A DNA stretch of 64,000 nt from Polytrichum commune (Eukaryota > Streptophyta > Polytrichopsida > Polytrichales > Polytrichaceae): NCBI GenBank assembly GCA_950295325.1, contig OX485808.1, positions 498,501-562,500 of the forward strand. Direction: 5' to 3'. The notes below the pieces were generated by a model. It ran no database searches and had not been told where the DNA came from. It saw only the letters and a list, made by a program, of their open reading frames with translations. The translations under genes were made by a program, and so were the position numbers. Below, piece after piece: positions 11,067 through 23,821 of this stretch; the stretch's first letter is position 1; every line of letters starts with the position of its first letter.

Positions 11067-11195
11067 CTTGTCTTGTGCATAATGCCATGAGATGCCACGA
11101 GTGATGTTGAACACCAGGTTTCATCCAACCCAGAGTGTGGCGAGCCCCAGCCCTGCTGTCACACTTTTGTATGCGACATCTGCAAACTTCACCAT
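11067..11195 (-). pseudogene. Broken coding exon of a small membrane-protein gene (copy A)
   Basis: This is the copy-A counterpart of the exon at 58024-58152. It starts MVKFADVAYKSVTAG and is near-identical, but codon 25 is TGA (11121-11123) where copy B has GGA, so translation would stop after 24 residues, inside the predicted membrane segment. The ttgcag acceptor before the ATG and the AAG/GT donor after AQDK are retained, so the break is recent. Upstream promoter-like sequence (CCAAT at 12003-12007) is also retained. Confidence 0.7.
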
Positions 11196-12002
11196 CTCTG
11201 CAATAAATTACCTGTAGGTACAAAGTTCCATCAATTTATGGCCGATAACATTCACTTCCAAGCCCTAAAAGCCAGGAAATACTACTAAATACTAAAGCCT
11301 AGTTTGTTTTGCGTCGTGCACCCTGTGCCAACTACACATTCCCTGCAACACCTGAAACAAGAGTAAAACCCTTCCTCAACTAACCGACACGCAGCTGAAG
11401 TCCACTTGCAGTCAGTACGATGGTAAATGCTTCGAATCTGTCAATTTCTCACAAGTAAAAACACCGTGATCGATTGACCGATTTACGAAGAATCTCTATC
11501 TCCAAACCTAGTACCACAATAATTGATTTCAAGACAGACGAGAAACAGCTCTCCAGAATAACATGAATGTTCTCTGATACGAAGAACACTCGCGAGAATA
11601 GAATACAATACAATCTCCTACATATCCTCTTTCCACACTCACTTCGACTCGGTAGAAGTCTACTAGTCTAAATCCCCATGGACATTGACTCTAACAAGTC
11701 GTTCAAGATCTTCTCCAGTAATTCGGATTGACATGAAAGAATCCCCTGACCTTGCCAACACCAGCCACAATCAAATCAAACAGCACCAGAACTTCATACC
11801 CTACAATGAACAGAGAGAGAGAGGACTCTCACCGCAACAACAGAGCACCAAACCCCAACCTCTCTCTCCAACCGCAAAACAGCACGGATGTTGGCGAAAA
11901 TTGGTGCCCTGCTCCGGCGAAAGGACAGAAATTAAGGAACACACGCAATGTCTAGACGATGGGTGCAGCGTGTATGCGACTGGGCGCATATGGTGGGAGC
12001 GT

Positions 12003-12007
12003 ATTGG
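12003..12007 (-). promoter_or_regulatory. CCAAT box of the small gene, copy A
   Basis: On minus, gccatagCCAATacgc lies in a GC-rich block (about 11700-12170) with AAACCCTAA close by (read on plus). It is conserved at 58992-58996 in copy B and, more diverged, at 54227-54231. It sits about 800 bases upstream of the coding exon, suggesting a promoter followed by one or more leader exons. This is inference from composition and conservation. Confidence 0.4.
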
Positions 12008-12288
12008 CTATGGCGCAAACCCTAAGTCTGGGTTTCGCGACAAGGGAGCGTGGAGGACCGCCTCCAAGGCCACCACCGCTCTTGCCTCCGTTCCCACGAC
12101 GATCACGTTGGGTTCCCTCTCGTTCCCAAACGAACTAGAAAGACTACATTGGTGACTAGCCAAAAGAGCATCTCCACCAACACTAGACATTAAGTCAAAG
12201 ATATGTCAAAGTGGGTTTATTATTCATTACCCTTTAACCCCTAAACGCTCAAGCCTTCACATTCCATTTTCGGGCACCTCCAGCACTA

Positions 12289-12599
12289 CACTAAATAGGG
12301 TATTTAGTGTTTGATACACTAAATACGAACACATGCACTAAATATCAATAACCTATGAAAGTAAGTAACATTAAATGTAAACTCAAACACTAAATATCAA
12401 CTATGGTAACATGTGAAAATTATATATTCTAAATGAATGTTAGTAAGGATATGAAAACAAATTAACAATGATAAAAGAAGAATTCCAACATATTTTCTAG
12501 CATATCTTCTAACTATCAAAGAATAAAAAAACTAGCGTTGAGTAGGGTAGGGTGATAAAAATATTAAATATAATCAAACACTAAATATCCTATTTAATG
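12289..12599. mobile_element. MITE with CACTAAATA termini, TA target (copy A)
   Basis: The ends are 26-bp inverted repeats with two mismatches (cactaaatagggtatttag... at the left), flanked by TA on each side (12287-12288, 12600-12601). The interior is AT-rich and non-coding. The same insertion is present in copy B (59278-59507), so it predates the segmental duplication. The TA target fits Tc1/mariner-type (Stowaway-like) MITEs. Confidence 0.65.
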
Positions 12600-13431
12600 T
12601 AGTTCCAAAAAAAATTATATAGCAAAATAAAATATGTTTTCTTTGAAATCCAGCCAACAACGAGGAGCTGCAACCAGTACCAAGCCAAGAGGAAGCGGAG
12701 AATGAGCAGAAAGCGTAGACCTCTACCGGTCGATGGTCGGGATGATACCCGGATGATACCATAGGGGGTCATAGGGTATCTAGAATATTTGAAATCCCAC
12801 CGGTAGATATCATGCCATGCACTTGGGGAATTGAAAATTTTCTGATTTCAATAACGGCCCTACCTCTTTATATCCGGCCGGGTCCATTTCTTTCCCAATT
12901 GTCCATCCGATACATAGTCATGCCAAACGGCTATTAGCCAACCCAACCGATCGGCATGTAACTACACTAAATATGATATTTAGGGTCATATGGCTTTAAT
13001 TGCGTGTATGATGTGTGTTATCAATAATTTGTCCAGGTGATTGTTTGGGGAGGAGGGGTTTCGTATGTGTTTTTGAAGCTATCTATAAAAATGAACATGT
13101 CGGTGGTGAGTGTTTTTGTATTTTCTATAGCGATTAGTATTGTGTATAGTTATGGCCTTGGTAAATTCAGGTAACCTAGTAGTATGGCAGCTATTTGAAC
13201 TTGGAGTGGGTCGTTGAAGACACGTACTCCTACTATGTTGTCATTATCGTTGATGTCTGGGCAAGTAAAGGACCCACCCATGTAGTATGATTGGGATGGT
13301 AGCTATTTGAGTGGGTGGATGTTGGTGAGTTCGGGTGGGAGGGGTGTGTGTATTATTTAGGTTTAGGGTTTTTGAAGATTTTGATGATTTTGTAGGGTGT
13401 TGCGGGGAAGGGTTTGGGTGTTTGGGTGATT

Positions 13432-13605
13432 GTGTCGCAACCCTCGCTAACCCCCTTAACAATCTTGCCAATTTTCATTCTTAGCCTAACCCTTCGCATT
13501 CCGCCATGCTAATGGTTAGCTCCTTCTACCCCGGCCCTTATAGTTCGTAAGAGGGGAACCAGCCCTCCTACTTTGCTTTTGGGATTCACCCCTTAATTGG
13601 TAACC
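13432..13605 (-). mobile_element. LTR fragment, family 2
   Basis: Begins TGTCGCAACCC and is an inverted match to the end of the complete solo LTR at 38766-39738 (matching part about 39545-39738). Shared landmarks are gccaattttcatt, cgcattccgccatgc and cggcccttatag. Only the terminal ~175 bases remain. The fragment lies exactly at the right end of duplication copy A, abutting the 270-bp repeat at 13606. Confidence 0.6.
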
Positions 13606-13877
13606 AATAATTGTTCCCACATAAACAATGGATCCCACAGAATGCATGTAATTACATTTAAATATTTACATAAGCCTATGCTAAATTTCAAAAGCACACA
13701 AGGGACAAAAGTGTCTGTATTTACATCACTCGATATTTGCGCCCTTTACAGACACGGATGGACGATCCCAGCTTTGAATGCACGCAACCCTCAACCCCTG
13801 CCGTCAAGCTATGCTACCCTCCACGACACTTCCTCCAGTGTTCAATATAATAACGTTCATGTTCCCTTGCTGAGTCA
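13606..13877. repeat. 270-bp dispersed repeat, copy 2
   Basis: Direct repeat of 9471-9741. Together they bracket the block 9742-13605. Sequence similarity is high through the whole length and stops after gagtcaa in both copies. No coding content recognised. Confidence 0.75.
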
Positions 13878-14387
13878 AGCCGCACATCCACCTATGGGCA
13901 GCACTTTCACTTTGGTCGCGGTGTGCAGCTCCGCTTTCAACCCTCCTACGTTGATCACTGCCACTAGATATCTTACTTCCACTAGAAATCTGATTTAGTA
14001 CAAGTGGGAATACATGGGATTTTGGGCCTTCTAGATGCACTAGAAATGAGATTTGTGGACGAAGTGGCCCTTCAGGTATGCAAGTACGATTTATTTTTGA
14101 AAGTTGGGCGGAAGTGGACGGTCGAGTTATGCTTTCTAGGGAAGGCCCAAGACTTGCAGGCGATGGTCCCAGCCTTCATCCCCCTTCATCAAAGCTGGAG
14201 ACTCCCTATCATGATATCGTTATATCATTATATGTAACATCGGAAGGGATTTGTCACTTCACCTGCATTCCGACCTCAAAGGTACCCTCACAAAGATGTA
14301 CTTGAGAAAACAGCATCCCTTGATCTGAGCTGTCTCCGCCAGCTTAATCCTATCTATTGTTTAATTATAATAATTGATTAATGAATG

Positions 14388-14843
14388 CGTATGAATACTT
14401 GTGAAAGTAGACGGCATTACCTAAAATACTATAAAATACACATAGTAAATCAGCACACTAAATTGAAGTGTCATTTTAGAATGACGAAGACAATTTCAAA
14501 TTGTGAGTTACAAAAATTATAACCTCAATGCTAGTGAGGGTTTTGTAATATTTTTGACTTCCAAGTTAATTACATGTTTTATTGACGGTTTCACTTTGAT
14601 AATGAAACCCCAGTCAATTGCTTATTTACTCAATGGAAGTGAACATATAGATTGGATTTTGGCCCTTGAAGGTGAAGTGCACTCAATATGGGATTTGTGA
14701 GTAAGTGGCCTTCAAGAATGCAAGGGCAATGGTTTTTTCAAAATCGGGCGGGCGGGCAACAGTTTTCGGTCGCGTCCGAAAAGTCCAAATTTTCTGGCCG
14801 GGCGGCTGCCCCAGCCCGGATCTGACACCCCGAAAAGTTCGTG
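14388..14843. mobile_element. Stray single arm of the long-TIR foldback element
   Basis: Matches the right arm (23354-23821) of the element at 22578-23821 almost end to end: gtatgaatacttgtgaaag, aatgacgaagacaatttcaaat, caagaatgcaagggcaat and ggatctgacacccc are all in order. No partner arm is adjacent and the outermost ~35 bases are replaced, so it is a truncated or recombined copy. A run of 11 G follows at 14843-14853, then an 11-bp perfect hairpin (14896-14906 with 14919-14929). Confidence 0.75.
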
Positions 14844-15496
14844 GGGGGGGGGGTATTTGGCGTCCCCCCATCCCCACCGAGGTCCTTAGACGCCGGGTCT
14901 CAACCAACTTTAGGGCCCTGGTTGAGACCTCGATGAGGACGTGGGGTTCTGGGCCCATCATCTCCTCGTGTCTTCATCCATTTTTTCGAGATTCATTCCC
15001 TGGTTATGATCCGGATACGTTTTAAAGTAGTGAGGTTGGGGAGGATGAATAACTCATGCTTTTGTAGTTTGTCATCCATCCCCTTCCATGATAAGCTAGT
15101 GCATATTGTGGCAAGGCGACATGTATATGATATCGAACGTAGCATTCACCATATTGTGAGGTTGCTTGCTACTTTCTATATGTGTTGTGCTCGTGTCCAA
15201 TGAAGAGAGGACACATCATGAAGATTGAGGTGGTGAGCGTTGTGTTATGTGTTTGTTGTTTGAAAATAGCAATCCCAAGGTCTTCGCATTAACGCTCTAA
15301 GAAACTCCATCTTTGCATTGGTTGAGGTGTTAAGACCCCCTCAAGCCCCACATGGGTATTATTGCAAAGTAAAAGTTGTGTCGTTTTGCCAAGTTCAATT
15401 GGTCCAATTTTTGCTTGAATTCATTAAGGTAGTCATAATCATGTCGTGTTTGCTAACATGATTGAGGAGGACAAATGGCTCAAGGCTTCCATAGTT

Positions 15497-15960
15497 TGTC
15501 ACCCTATAAGCCCAAAATGGTTGCTCATATTTGTTTTATGTTTAGAATTTATTTAGAATTGCAATTGAGGTCATTGTTGAAATATCAAAAAGTATAAAAA
15601 GAGTGAGGCTTGGTGTGGATTTATGTTTTAGGCCTTAAGCCTATTTTGTGTGGTTAATTAGAAGCTTAGTGGCATTAAGGAGTGTTTTGGTTACGTGAGT
15701 AGTGTTTGATGAAGCAAGGGGAAGGTCCTTGGGTTTAAGTGTTTGAATTGGGATCTATCTTGTTGGTTTAGGGGGTGAGGGTTTAGTGGATAGGATAAGA
15801 TCCTACTAAGTAGGAGAGGGTTAAGGAGTTTGTGGTTTTGGGTGCCCTCTCCTCCTCTTCTCTCTCTCTCACTCTCTTCTCTTCCTCACCTCTCTCTCTC
15901 CCTCTCTCCCTCTTCTCTAGGAATTTGAGCTCTTAGAGCTAGAAAAAGATGTGGGAATTA
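15497..15960 (+). mobile_element. Decayed LTR fragment, family 1
   Basis: Starts with taagcccaaaatgg and follows the same landmarks as the minus strand of 37870-38259: agtataaaaagagtgaggctt, tgtgtgg, a block with gggtttaagtgtttgaattgggatc, then a polypyrimidine tract (15841-15918). It is clearly related but its 5' terminal TG is lost and no right end was found. Confidence 0.45.
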
Positions 15961-16499
15961 GGTAGGAGCTTAGTGGAATTAGTGGGTTTAGGTGGGGTAA
16001 TTAGGTAGGGGGCTGGGTAGAATTAGGTAGATAGTTAGGAGCCTGCTGGATTTGACGGCTTAAAAGGCATCCACTACAAGTTGGTGGATTATGTTGCATA
16101 GAATGTATTGCTTACCGAGACTTAATTAATGCATCTAGCAAATTGCACTAGGATGGGATTGAAAATGTTGAACCATCAATTGGTTGAAGACACATCGAGA
16201 TCTTTTGCCTTGGTGATATCTTGGATAAGCATTTAGAGTTGGATCATGATATTGTCGATACATGAGTGACGAATATTATCATTGTATCCACCCATGCTTT
16301 TGGAATTGTCCCACCCTTATGGCAATCGAGTCAATATAAAATAAAATAACATGATTAATAAATATACATGACATTAATATACAAGAGCACCTCTATTTCA
16401 TTTGGCATATAACTCGTCCACTATAGGTTTGTAGCCAATTCATCTCAATGATGTGCATTAGACTAAACCAAGGTCTTCAAAACTACTTTCAGATGCATA

Positions 16500-16502
<3 letters not shown>

Positions 16503-16553
<51 letters not shown>
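16503..16553. repeat. (TC)n microsatellite
   Basis: An uninterrupted dinucleotide TC run of about 25 units, ending tccctatc. Such runs are length-variable and prone to assembly error. Confidence 0.98.
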
Positions 16554-16555
<2 letters not shown>

Positions 16556-17718
16556 ATCTTGCTCTTGTTTAAAGCCATATATTTTGTTTAAGCTTGTATT
16601 CCTTTACTTTATACCTATCATGCACACATAAATAAAAAAATAGTTACTGTATGGACTAAGTGTTCATAAGTATAGATGAATGATACAAGGTGACTAGGGT
16701 TAAGGATGTAGAACACATCCCTAACACGTGGTAAAATTAGGGTTGTACAGAACTTACCTTGGGTAAGATCTCCAATATAAACCCGTAAACCCTAAAAGAG
16801 GCTCTTTTTTACCATTCGCACAAGGGCTTGGTGAGGTAACTTGGAGCACACTTGCTGGGATACTAGATACGTGTGCTAAGTGAAGTAGAGGATACTTAGG
16901 CTATTCACCAAGGAGAGCATTCTACTTGTGGTGATACAATCATGGCTAAAGAACAGGTTTGAACACCCATTTGACATTTTGTAATGAGTGTTACTATTAG
17001 CAATACTAATATGCATGTAATGTAAGTTTGATGTGTGTGACATGGATAACAACTGGGTCCTGCTGTTATTTACCTCGTGTACGTAACTAATCCTCAATTA
17101 TTTGTTGGTTGGTTGCATGGGCACAGGTGAGGCATGCCCTTCACACTTACAATACTACGAAGTATTGTGAATATGACATTTTATGTATTCCTTTTGGTTG
17201 ATACTACTAGGCATATCTCCTGGTATGTTTTCCATATATATAATAGTTAGGGTACATCCTTGTTGGAACAATGCATGAAGAGAGGTAATTAGATCTACAA
17301 AGGTATGATGGGGTCAGCCACAATTTGTTTTTGAGTACTTAGGAACTATGTATGAGTACTGAAACCCTAAGTATGATACAAATACTTATGAAAGTACAGT
17401 ATATCGCATTATTACATGTTTGTATTGTTTACATACAATTAGACATGGGCATTTACAAAGAGCATTGAACATACTTAGCCTTAAAACGATATGATGAGAA
17501 GGTTAGATTTGAGGTAATGAGGGTTATGAAAAAGTTCCCACCCACCCACCCTTGCATTGCAATGAAGAAGACATTGAAGGATTAGGCCTCTGAAAAGAGG
17601 AAGGTCAAGCTTTGCAAAAAGCATTGAAAAGTCAGCTCTCTCCAAATATAAATTTACGAATGTCATCCAAAGAATGTTTAATCAAACTTCAAACAATTGC
17701 AAAACACGACATTGATGC

Positions 17719-17990
17719 TCCCAATTAGTGTGTCTTATTGTTTGGAATCACGCTATAATTATTCAATGAGAATGTAATATTTTGCCAAGAAAAGTCATTT
17801 ATGGTCTAACCTATTTGAACAACCTATTGAACTATTGTTACAAAAATTTAAACTCATGAATAAGACGTTATTGCACTACTTAACTCCAATTCGAAACACT
17901 CACTAATTGGGATAATGTGTGTAGTGTGACCCCAAATACCCCCGTCAATGTAGTCGAGGCTCATCCACTCTAGAGGTCTATCTGTACAAG
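17719..17990. repeat. Dispersed repeat, copy 1 (related to 25955-26240)
   Basis: Direct similarity to 25955-26240. The core is bordered by inverted ends (caattagtgtgt... and ...cactaattggg), suggesting a MITE. In the second copy the ends are clearer and flanked by gatgatcg / gataatcg. Similarity continues about 100 bp past the right inverted end, so the mobile unit may be larger than the TIR-bounded core. Confidence 0.45.
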
Positions 17991-19351
17991 AGTGTTAGTA
18001 TTGTTAAATCATATTGTCACACTAATTTGGGTTCAGGATTGCTCTTAGCTACCATACAATTCAATGGGTTGCACTAACTTTCTGAAGCTCATTCATGCGC
18101 AATAATACAACACTAAGGTTTGAGTTTGACATTTTAATGAGGAACAACATAACATTTTGAAACTATTGGTTTCTCTTGAGATAGTATTTGTTATCATCCT
18201 AAATTATACTATTATTAAATTTATCTTTGATGACAATTGTTTGCAAACCAAGTGGATCATGATAATCAATACGGGATCAACACATTCATAATCAACATTG
18301 ATGCTCGTGTTCGATCTCGATGTTAACAAATGTGGTCATCTTTTACTCAAAGATTCGTGAAATCACAATTAGTGTGGGCCACACAAGTGGCAGTTTTATG
18401 GTGTCGTGAATACTTGCTAAGGTCCGGGGCCTCAAGGAGTCAAGCCCTTGTGCGTAGGATGATGTGCAATATCTCCCTCACCGGGCTCAATGAGATTCCA
18501 TGATGCAAGAATGATTAATGGTTGGCGAATACTTTATTCAAGTATGTTATCCAAGTCATTCATAACGTTTTTAGGCAGGCATGTGATGGTCTTTTTTCAA
18601 AGAAAGAGGCTTGGATTAGGGCGACATTCCATGTAGGTCACTCACCCACTAGATTCTAGAAAATAATGGGTCGGAGGTGTTTGCATGTATTAAATGTGCG
18701 AGATATCATCTGACCACATTAGAGGTTTGCTAGAATGTGGAGGGTTGTGGACTCAAGCCGCTAGATTTCCATGTGTTCATTAAAGAATCTTTAGCTTACA
18801 TGTGCCGGTCACCAAAGTTTTTGAAGATTGGTTTTGTAAGGAGGAGGAGGCTTTAACATGCAGGAGGAGTTTAGTACGTGGGCCCAGAATCGAGAAGATG
18901 GGAGTAGCTAGTTGGCACGTACGAACCTTAGCCCTGCCATATTCCCTCTACACTTGGACGGATTTGTTCTTATTCACAGTAGAATATGGTGGGCGAGTGG
19001 CCTACATGGAAACTCACCCTTAAAACACTATGATAATTCACAACTACTTATCAAAAACTTCACAGTTACAACCTAAGTGCTTTCTGTAAACGATAAATCT
19101 TGGAATTAAAGGAGAGTTTTGTTGTTGTGCTATGTGGTCGCATGGAATGTAACAAAGAAGATGTGTAATGTTATGTTCCCAAAAGAGTTGAAACATGTTG
19201 TTTCATACTCAAATGTTAGCCCTTTCAAGGGTTTAGGAGCCTCATTGAAGTGTTTCAAGATTAAGAGTTTTCTATTAGCAAGAAACTTCTGGAGAAAACT
19301 ATAGAAACCCAAGTGCAGGCATTGGCCATTTTGGAGAATATAACTTAGGTA

Positions 19352-19505
19352 ACTTTCACTAAGTACGATATCTAGTGTCATATGATATTCTATGTCACTA
19401 TGGTAACTTTTGGATGATACTTCTTATGAATGAACAAATACTATAATGGATGATGGATGAGTTCATCCATTGGCCAAAACTCTACCTTCTCTTGTCAATA
19501 ACTAA
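19352..19505. mobile_element. Truncated CACTAAATA-type MITE
   Basis: Inverted match to the right half of the element at 22008-22376 (shared agtgtcatatg, gtcactatggtaactttt, gatgatggatgag, taccttctcttgtcaa). Only one terminus is present. Confidence 0.55.
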
Positions 19506-20138
19506 AATCAACAAAGTTTGTTGCTCTTTCTATATATATTTTTGGCACAAAATGCAAAATCAATTGCAAGGAAGGATTTTTTTGCTCTTTCTAACATAGT
19601 AGACAAAAATGGGTAGCATCCTTTACCACGAGGAGTTTCAAAATGCACTTAGAAGTCACTTTTCAAATTGTATTGCAAAACAAATGAAAAAAAATTAAAA
19701 AATTAAAAAATTAAAAATCCCATAGTCTCCCAACGAGGTTTCCTACATAAGTAGTCATGTCCAACACCTCAAAGTATAGATTCATAAATTTATAAATTAA
19801 AAAAACAAGAAGATTCGCAAGGTTACAAAGCATCTCATATTTTGTCACCCAAGGATGCTAATACACAAGAAAAAAACTCAAATAATAGCATGGTGCCTTA
19901 CAACTATGATCGTAGGCGGTTGGATAGTTTGGTGGCCACACCAACTTGCCATACTATAATTTGAGGCCAATAGTAGATTTCGGCTTTTAACTTAAACCTT
20001 ACATTTGGAAAGTAGCCAAATTAGGTAGATTAAAAATATTATTTCACATTATTTCTAATCTAACTTCTAGGCATGGTAAATGTGACAAAAAATACATACA
20101 ACACAACATGTAGGAGCCATGCATGTGATCTGTGGACT

Positions 20139-20990
20139 TCATAATGCCTTTGAAATGTGCATCTTAATGGCATATTGGGAACGTAATACCCACATGTGGA
20201 GCGAAACCACAACCGCATTAAGATCGTCAACTAGAAACGCTAAACCTTCTAGATCAAGCATCCTAAGACTTGGCAAGTTGCACAATCTTGATTTTGCGCA
20301 ATTTAACTCAAACAACATTGTTGAATATTCAATGCCTGGGTTGTGGTCAATCTTGGATCGCAGTTTGTCCATAACTTGTAATTTTGTCAACTTGCGGAGA
20401 TCAAGGAGTCTTTCAAAGTTAAAACATGCACGTAACACCAACTCCTTTAAAGAAATGCCTCCCTCTAGCCTTGGAACTTCAATGATGTCGATAATCAAAT
20501 AATTTTGAGTGATTCAAGATTTATACAATCTCTCAAGTTTTGTGTAGAAGTGCCATAGTTGTGCCTTTGCATCCAATTATAGGGCAACTCCAAATGCAAA
20601 TGCCTCGATGATGTCTAGGCGAGACAACATGACAATTGTGTGAAATCTATATAGAGAAGATTGTTCAAAACCTTCCAGATGCACTTCCTCCAATACTTGA
20701 CAATACTCCAATTATAAATATACTAGGTTCTCCATATGTTGTACATCAAGTTTTTTCAACATTGGACAACATTGGAAGATTAACACTTATGTTGTTGAGC
20801 AATTATTGCCAAAATAAGTCCTTTGTCAAGTTGTTTATTTTCACGCCATCCATGATGGGCCTTCATTCCCAAAACAAAAAAACAAAAAGAAACAAAAAGA
20901 ACATAGTGCTCGTTTGCATAAAGATGGCAAGCTTCTCCTCAAATGTTGGAACCCTTTGTTAACCACCTCCATGCACACAAATTCCAAGTA
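20139..20990 (-). pseudogene. Decayed LRR-region relic of an NBS-LRR-like gene
   Basis: On the minus strand, broken stretches read as LRRs: LKKLDVQHMENLVYL and LEYCQVLEEVHLEG (about 20660-20770), then SLKELVLRACFNFERLLDLR and LPSLRMLDLEGLAFLVDD (about 20200-20460). Stop codons and a frame change separate them, and no NB-ARC or kinase motif was found nearby. The LRRs are irregular and unlike the uniform 24-residue units of the PNL genes, so this is an older gene of another subclass. Only the longest stretch (20139-20498, 119 residues) is open. Confidence 0.55.
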
Positions 20991-21429
20991 CATGTCATGG
21001 ATATGAACACCTATATCTCAAATGTCCTCAACAAATGACCTCATCTTTAGCTCCTTCAAACTATCATAAAATCACTCAGGTGATGAGTGGTGTTCAATTA
21101 CCCTAACTTTAGATTTAGTCTAAAGCATTGGGACTCCAACATTTGGTGTCTTTATTTCTCGAATCTATTATTGGGCCCATGAACACAACTCACCAGTTGA
21201 CTAATGTTACAATCCTTCATCAACAATACATTAGAGTACACTTAGAAAAATCCATTTTGAATTGACAAAACCACTAAAAGAATTCATTTAATTAATACAA
21301 AATTTTGGTAACATTGTCAAGTTTATACGCCAACAATTGACAATTATCCTTTATATTAGCATGAGTTTTGCTCGGGAGTTGGTTGTTTTGGGTAAAACAT
21401 ATTCCATGTTTAGTAGTTTTTGGTAATTT

Positions 21430-21839
21430 CACGGGGAGATCACTCCATTGTCAAGTTGAACACCACGTGCGACCAAAAAAAATCTTCTTTTGGTAAGTTG
21501 GACCACCAAAATGGGTCAAAATTTTATCAAATTTTTTTCATGAGTAGATATACACAGTACCTATGACATAATTAAAAGTGGTAACTAAATTTGATGATTT
21601 GTTTTTTTCATAAAACATACCGTTGTTAACTAGAATGACACAGAATTGAACTAAAACAATTACTAAAAAAAATAAAGATGACTAAAAATTTCAAAAAAAT
21701 ATACAAAAGATACTATCAATGATTATGTACATGTAGAAAAAATATCATAAATTTTAAAATTATATATGGCATGTAATATAGGGGTAGCAAACTTTGTCCG
21801 CACGTGGTGTCAACTTGACAATGAAGTGACCTCCCCATG
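21430..21839. mobile_element. Non-autonomous TIR element with 8-bp target duplication
   Basis: Termini cacggggagatcactcc and (reversed right end) catggggaggtcacttc continue as about 45 bp of inverted repeat including attgtcaagttga and ccacgtgcg. Perfect flanking octamers ggtaattt lie at 21422-21429 and 21840-21847. The 410-bp body is AT-rich and non-coding. An 8-bp duplication fits hAT-type transposition. A related left end occurs near 60718. Confidence 0.8.
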
Positions 21840-22007
21840 GGTAATTTATCAGAGGTAGTGCAAATGTTTGAATGAAACTAGGATTTAAGTATTTGGATTT
21901 ATACATGAATTTTGGACAATTCCAATTGCCAAAATATATGAGGAGCGTTTGGGCACATTGGTGAGGCCCGATGAGGTGGGCATAGCTACTTGTCCAACAC
22001 TAAACTA

Positions 22008-22376
22008 CACTAAAGATGATATTTAGTGTCACCAATTCTAATTGTCTTGCTCCATACTAATTGTCAAATGAGGTATAGTGTCAGCAACACTAAATGTACC
22101 AACATTATTTGTCATTCCTTGTGATTTTTTTGGGAGATTATAGGTTTACAATGTTGCATTTACTGCCACTTACCAAGTGATCTTTCAACCAAAGTTTAGT
22201 CATCCATGACAATATTTCATGACAAGTTGTTGACAAGAGAAGGTAGGGTTTCGGCCAACGGATGAGCTCATCCATCATCCATGACAATACTTGGTCACTC
22301 ATTCATAGCAAGTGTCATCAGAAAAGTTACCATAGTGACATAAATTACCATATGACACTAAATAACATATTTAGTG
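22008..22376. mobile_element. CACTAAATA-type MITE, full copy
   Basis: Inverted ends cactaaagatgatatttagtg and (reversed right) cactaaatatgttatttagtg are flanked by TA at 22006-22007 and 22377-22378. The body is 369 bp and non-coding. It belongs to the same family as 12289-12599 and the fragment at 19352. Confidence 0.7.
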
Positions 22377-22577
22377 TACTTCTAACTCCTCTTATCTTTG
22401 ATACCTTAATCTTATCTTATCTTAGCTTGTTTGCTCCAAAAAGATAATCCGTTGTTAGTTAGCAAGATTATCGAGTAAAGAGATCTGTTAGTTAAAGATC
22501 ATCGAGTAGTTTACTAGATTGCCACTAATCCATTCTTATCCACTAGCTTTATCATAGCCTAGTTGAATTTATCTTTG

Positions 22578-23821
22578 GCGGACATTAAGTTCGCCCATAC
22601 GAACTATGGGGGGTGTTAGATCCAGGCGGGGGCAACCTCCAGGGAAATTTTTGAACCCGACCGAAAACTGCTGCCCGCCCCGTCCAACTTCGAAAAAAAT
22701 ATTGCCCTTGCATTCTTGAAGACCGCTTGACTACAAATCCCATATTGAGTGCACTTTGCCTTCAAGGTCTAAAATCCAATATATATGTGCACTTCCAATT
22801 AGTAAATAAGCAATTCATTGGGATTTCATTCTAGAAATGAAACCATCAATGAAGCACGTAATTAACTTGAAGGTCAAATAAAATTACAAAATCCTCATGA
22901 ACATTGAGGTTATAATTTTTAGGAGTTACCATTTGAAATTGTCTTTGTCATTCTAAAATAACACTTAGATTTAGTGTGTTGATTTAGTATGTATATTTTA
23001 TAATATTTTAGTAATTCCGTCTACTTTCACAAGTATTCATACACAATTAATTAATTATATTAATTACTAGAAAGAACTAAATAAATAAATAAACAACTGT
23101 AATTAATAATTAAATTAAATTAAATTAATGGAATTACTGGAATTAATTAATTCACTCATTTAATTACTGAAATGAATTACTGGAATGAATTGGTTCATTT
23201 AATTAATTATATTTAATTCCATTAATTAAAATTTATAATTAATTAGTCTTAATTAATTTGGTAAGCATACTTTTCTGATTTATTTGGGCTTAACTAGGAT
23301 TAATCAGAATTAATTAGACTTAATGACATTAAATCACACTTAATTGGTTTGAATGTGTATGAATACTTGTGAAAGTAGGCAGCGTTACTAAAATATTATA
23401 AAATATACATACTAAATCAACACACTAAATTTAAGTGTCATTTTAGAATGACAATGACAATTTCAAATGGTAAGTCATAAAAATTATAACCTCAATGTTG
23501 ATGAGGATTTTGTAATTTTATTTGACCTCCAAGTTAATTACGTGCTTCATTGATGGTTTCATTTCCGGAATGAAATCCCAATGAATTGCTTATTTACTAA
23601 TTGGAAGTTCACATATATATTGGATTTTAGACCTTGAAGGCGAAGTGCACTCAATATGGGATTTGTAGTCAAGTGGCCTTCAAGAATGCAAGGGCAATAT
23701 TTTTTCGAAGTTGGGCGGGGCGGGCAACAGTTTTCGATCGGGTTCATAAATTTCCCTGGAGGATGCCCCCGCCCGGATCTGACACCCCCCATAGTTCGTA
23801 TGGGCGAACTTAATGTCCGCC
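22578..23821. mobile_element. Long-TIR foldback DNA transposon (MULE- or hAT-like), non-autonomous
   Basis: Two inverted arms of about 468 bp (22578-23045 and 23354-23821) enclose a 308-bp very AT-rich centre full of aattaatt motifs. The termini are gcggacattaagttcgccc and its reverse complement. Flanking ttatctttg is repeated perfectly at 22569-22577 and 23822-23830. Because a G can belong to either side, the target duplication is 8 or 9 bp: 9 suggests Mutator-like, 8 suggests hAT. There is no coding capacity. A lone arm of the same family is at 14388-14843. Confidence 0.85.

Larger units (their letters stand above)
1184..13431. repeat. Segmental duplication, copy A
   Basis: This segment aligns in direct orientation with about 44887-60320. 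Matching blocks are 1184-6095 with 44887-51602, 8342-8933 with 51603-52194, and 9741 to about 13400 with 56690 to about 60310. Between blocks the copies differ: A holds 6096-8341 and 8934-9740, while B holds 52195-56689. It contains the intact PNL gene and the broken small gene. The right end of homology coincides with an LTR fragment starting at 13432. Confidence 0.9.

Noticed and set aside
11685-12155. 156-codon plus-strand open frame (and its duplicate at 58676-59182)
   Set aside because: The two copies shift frame relative to each other after about 110 codons. The region is better read as a minus-strand promoter and leader.
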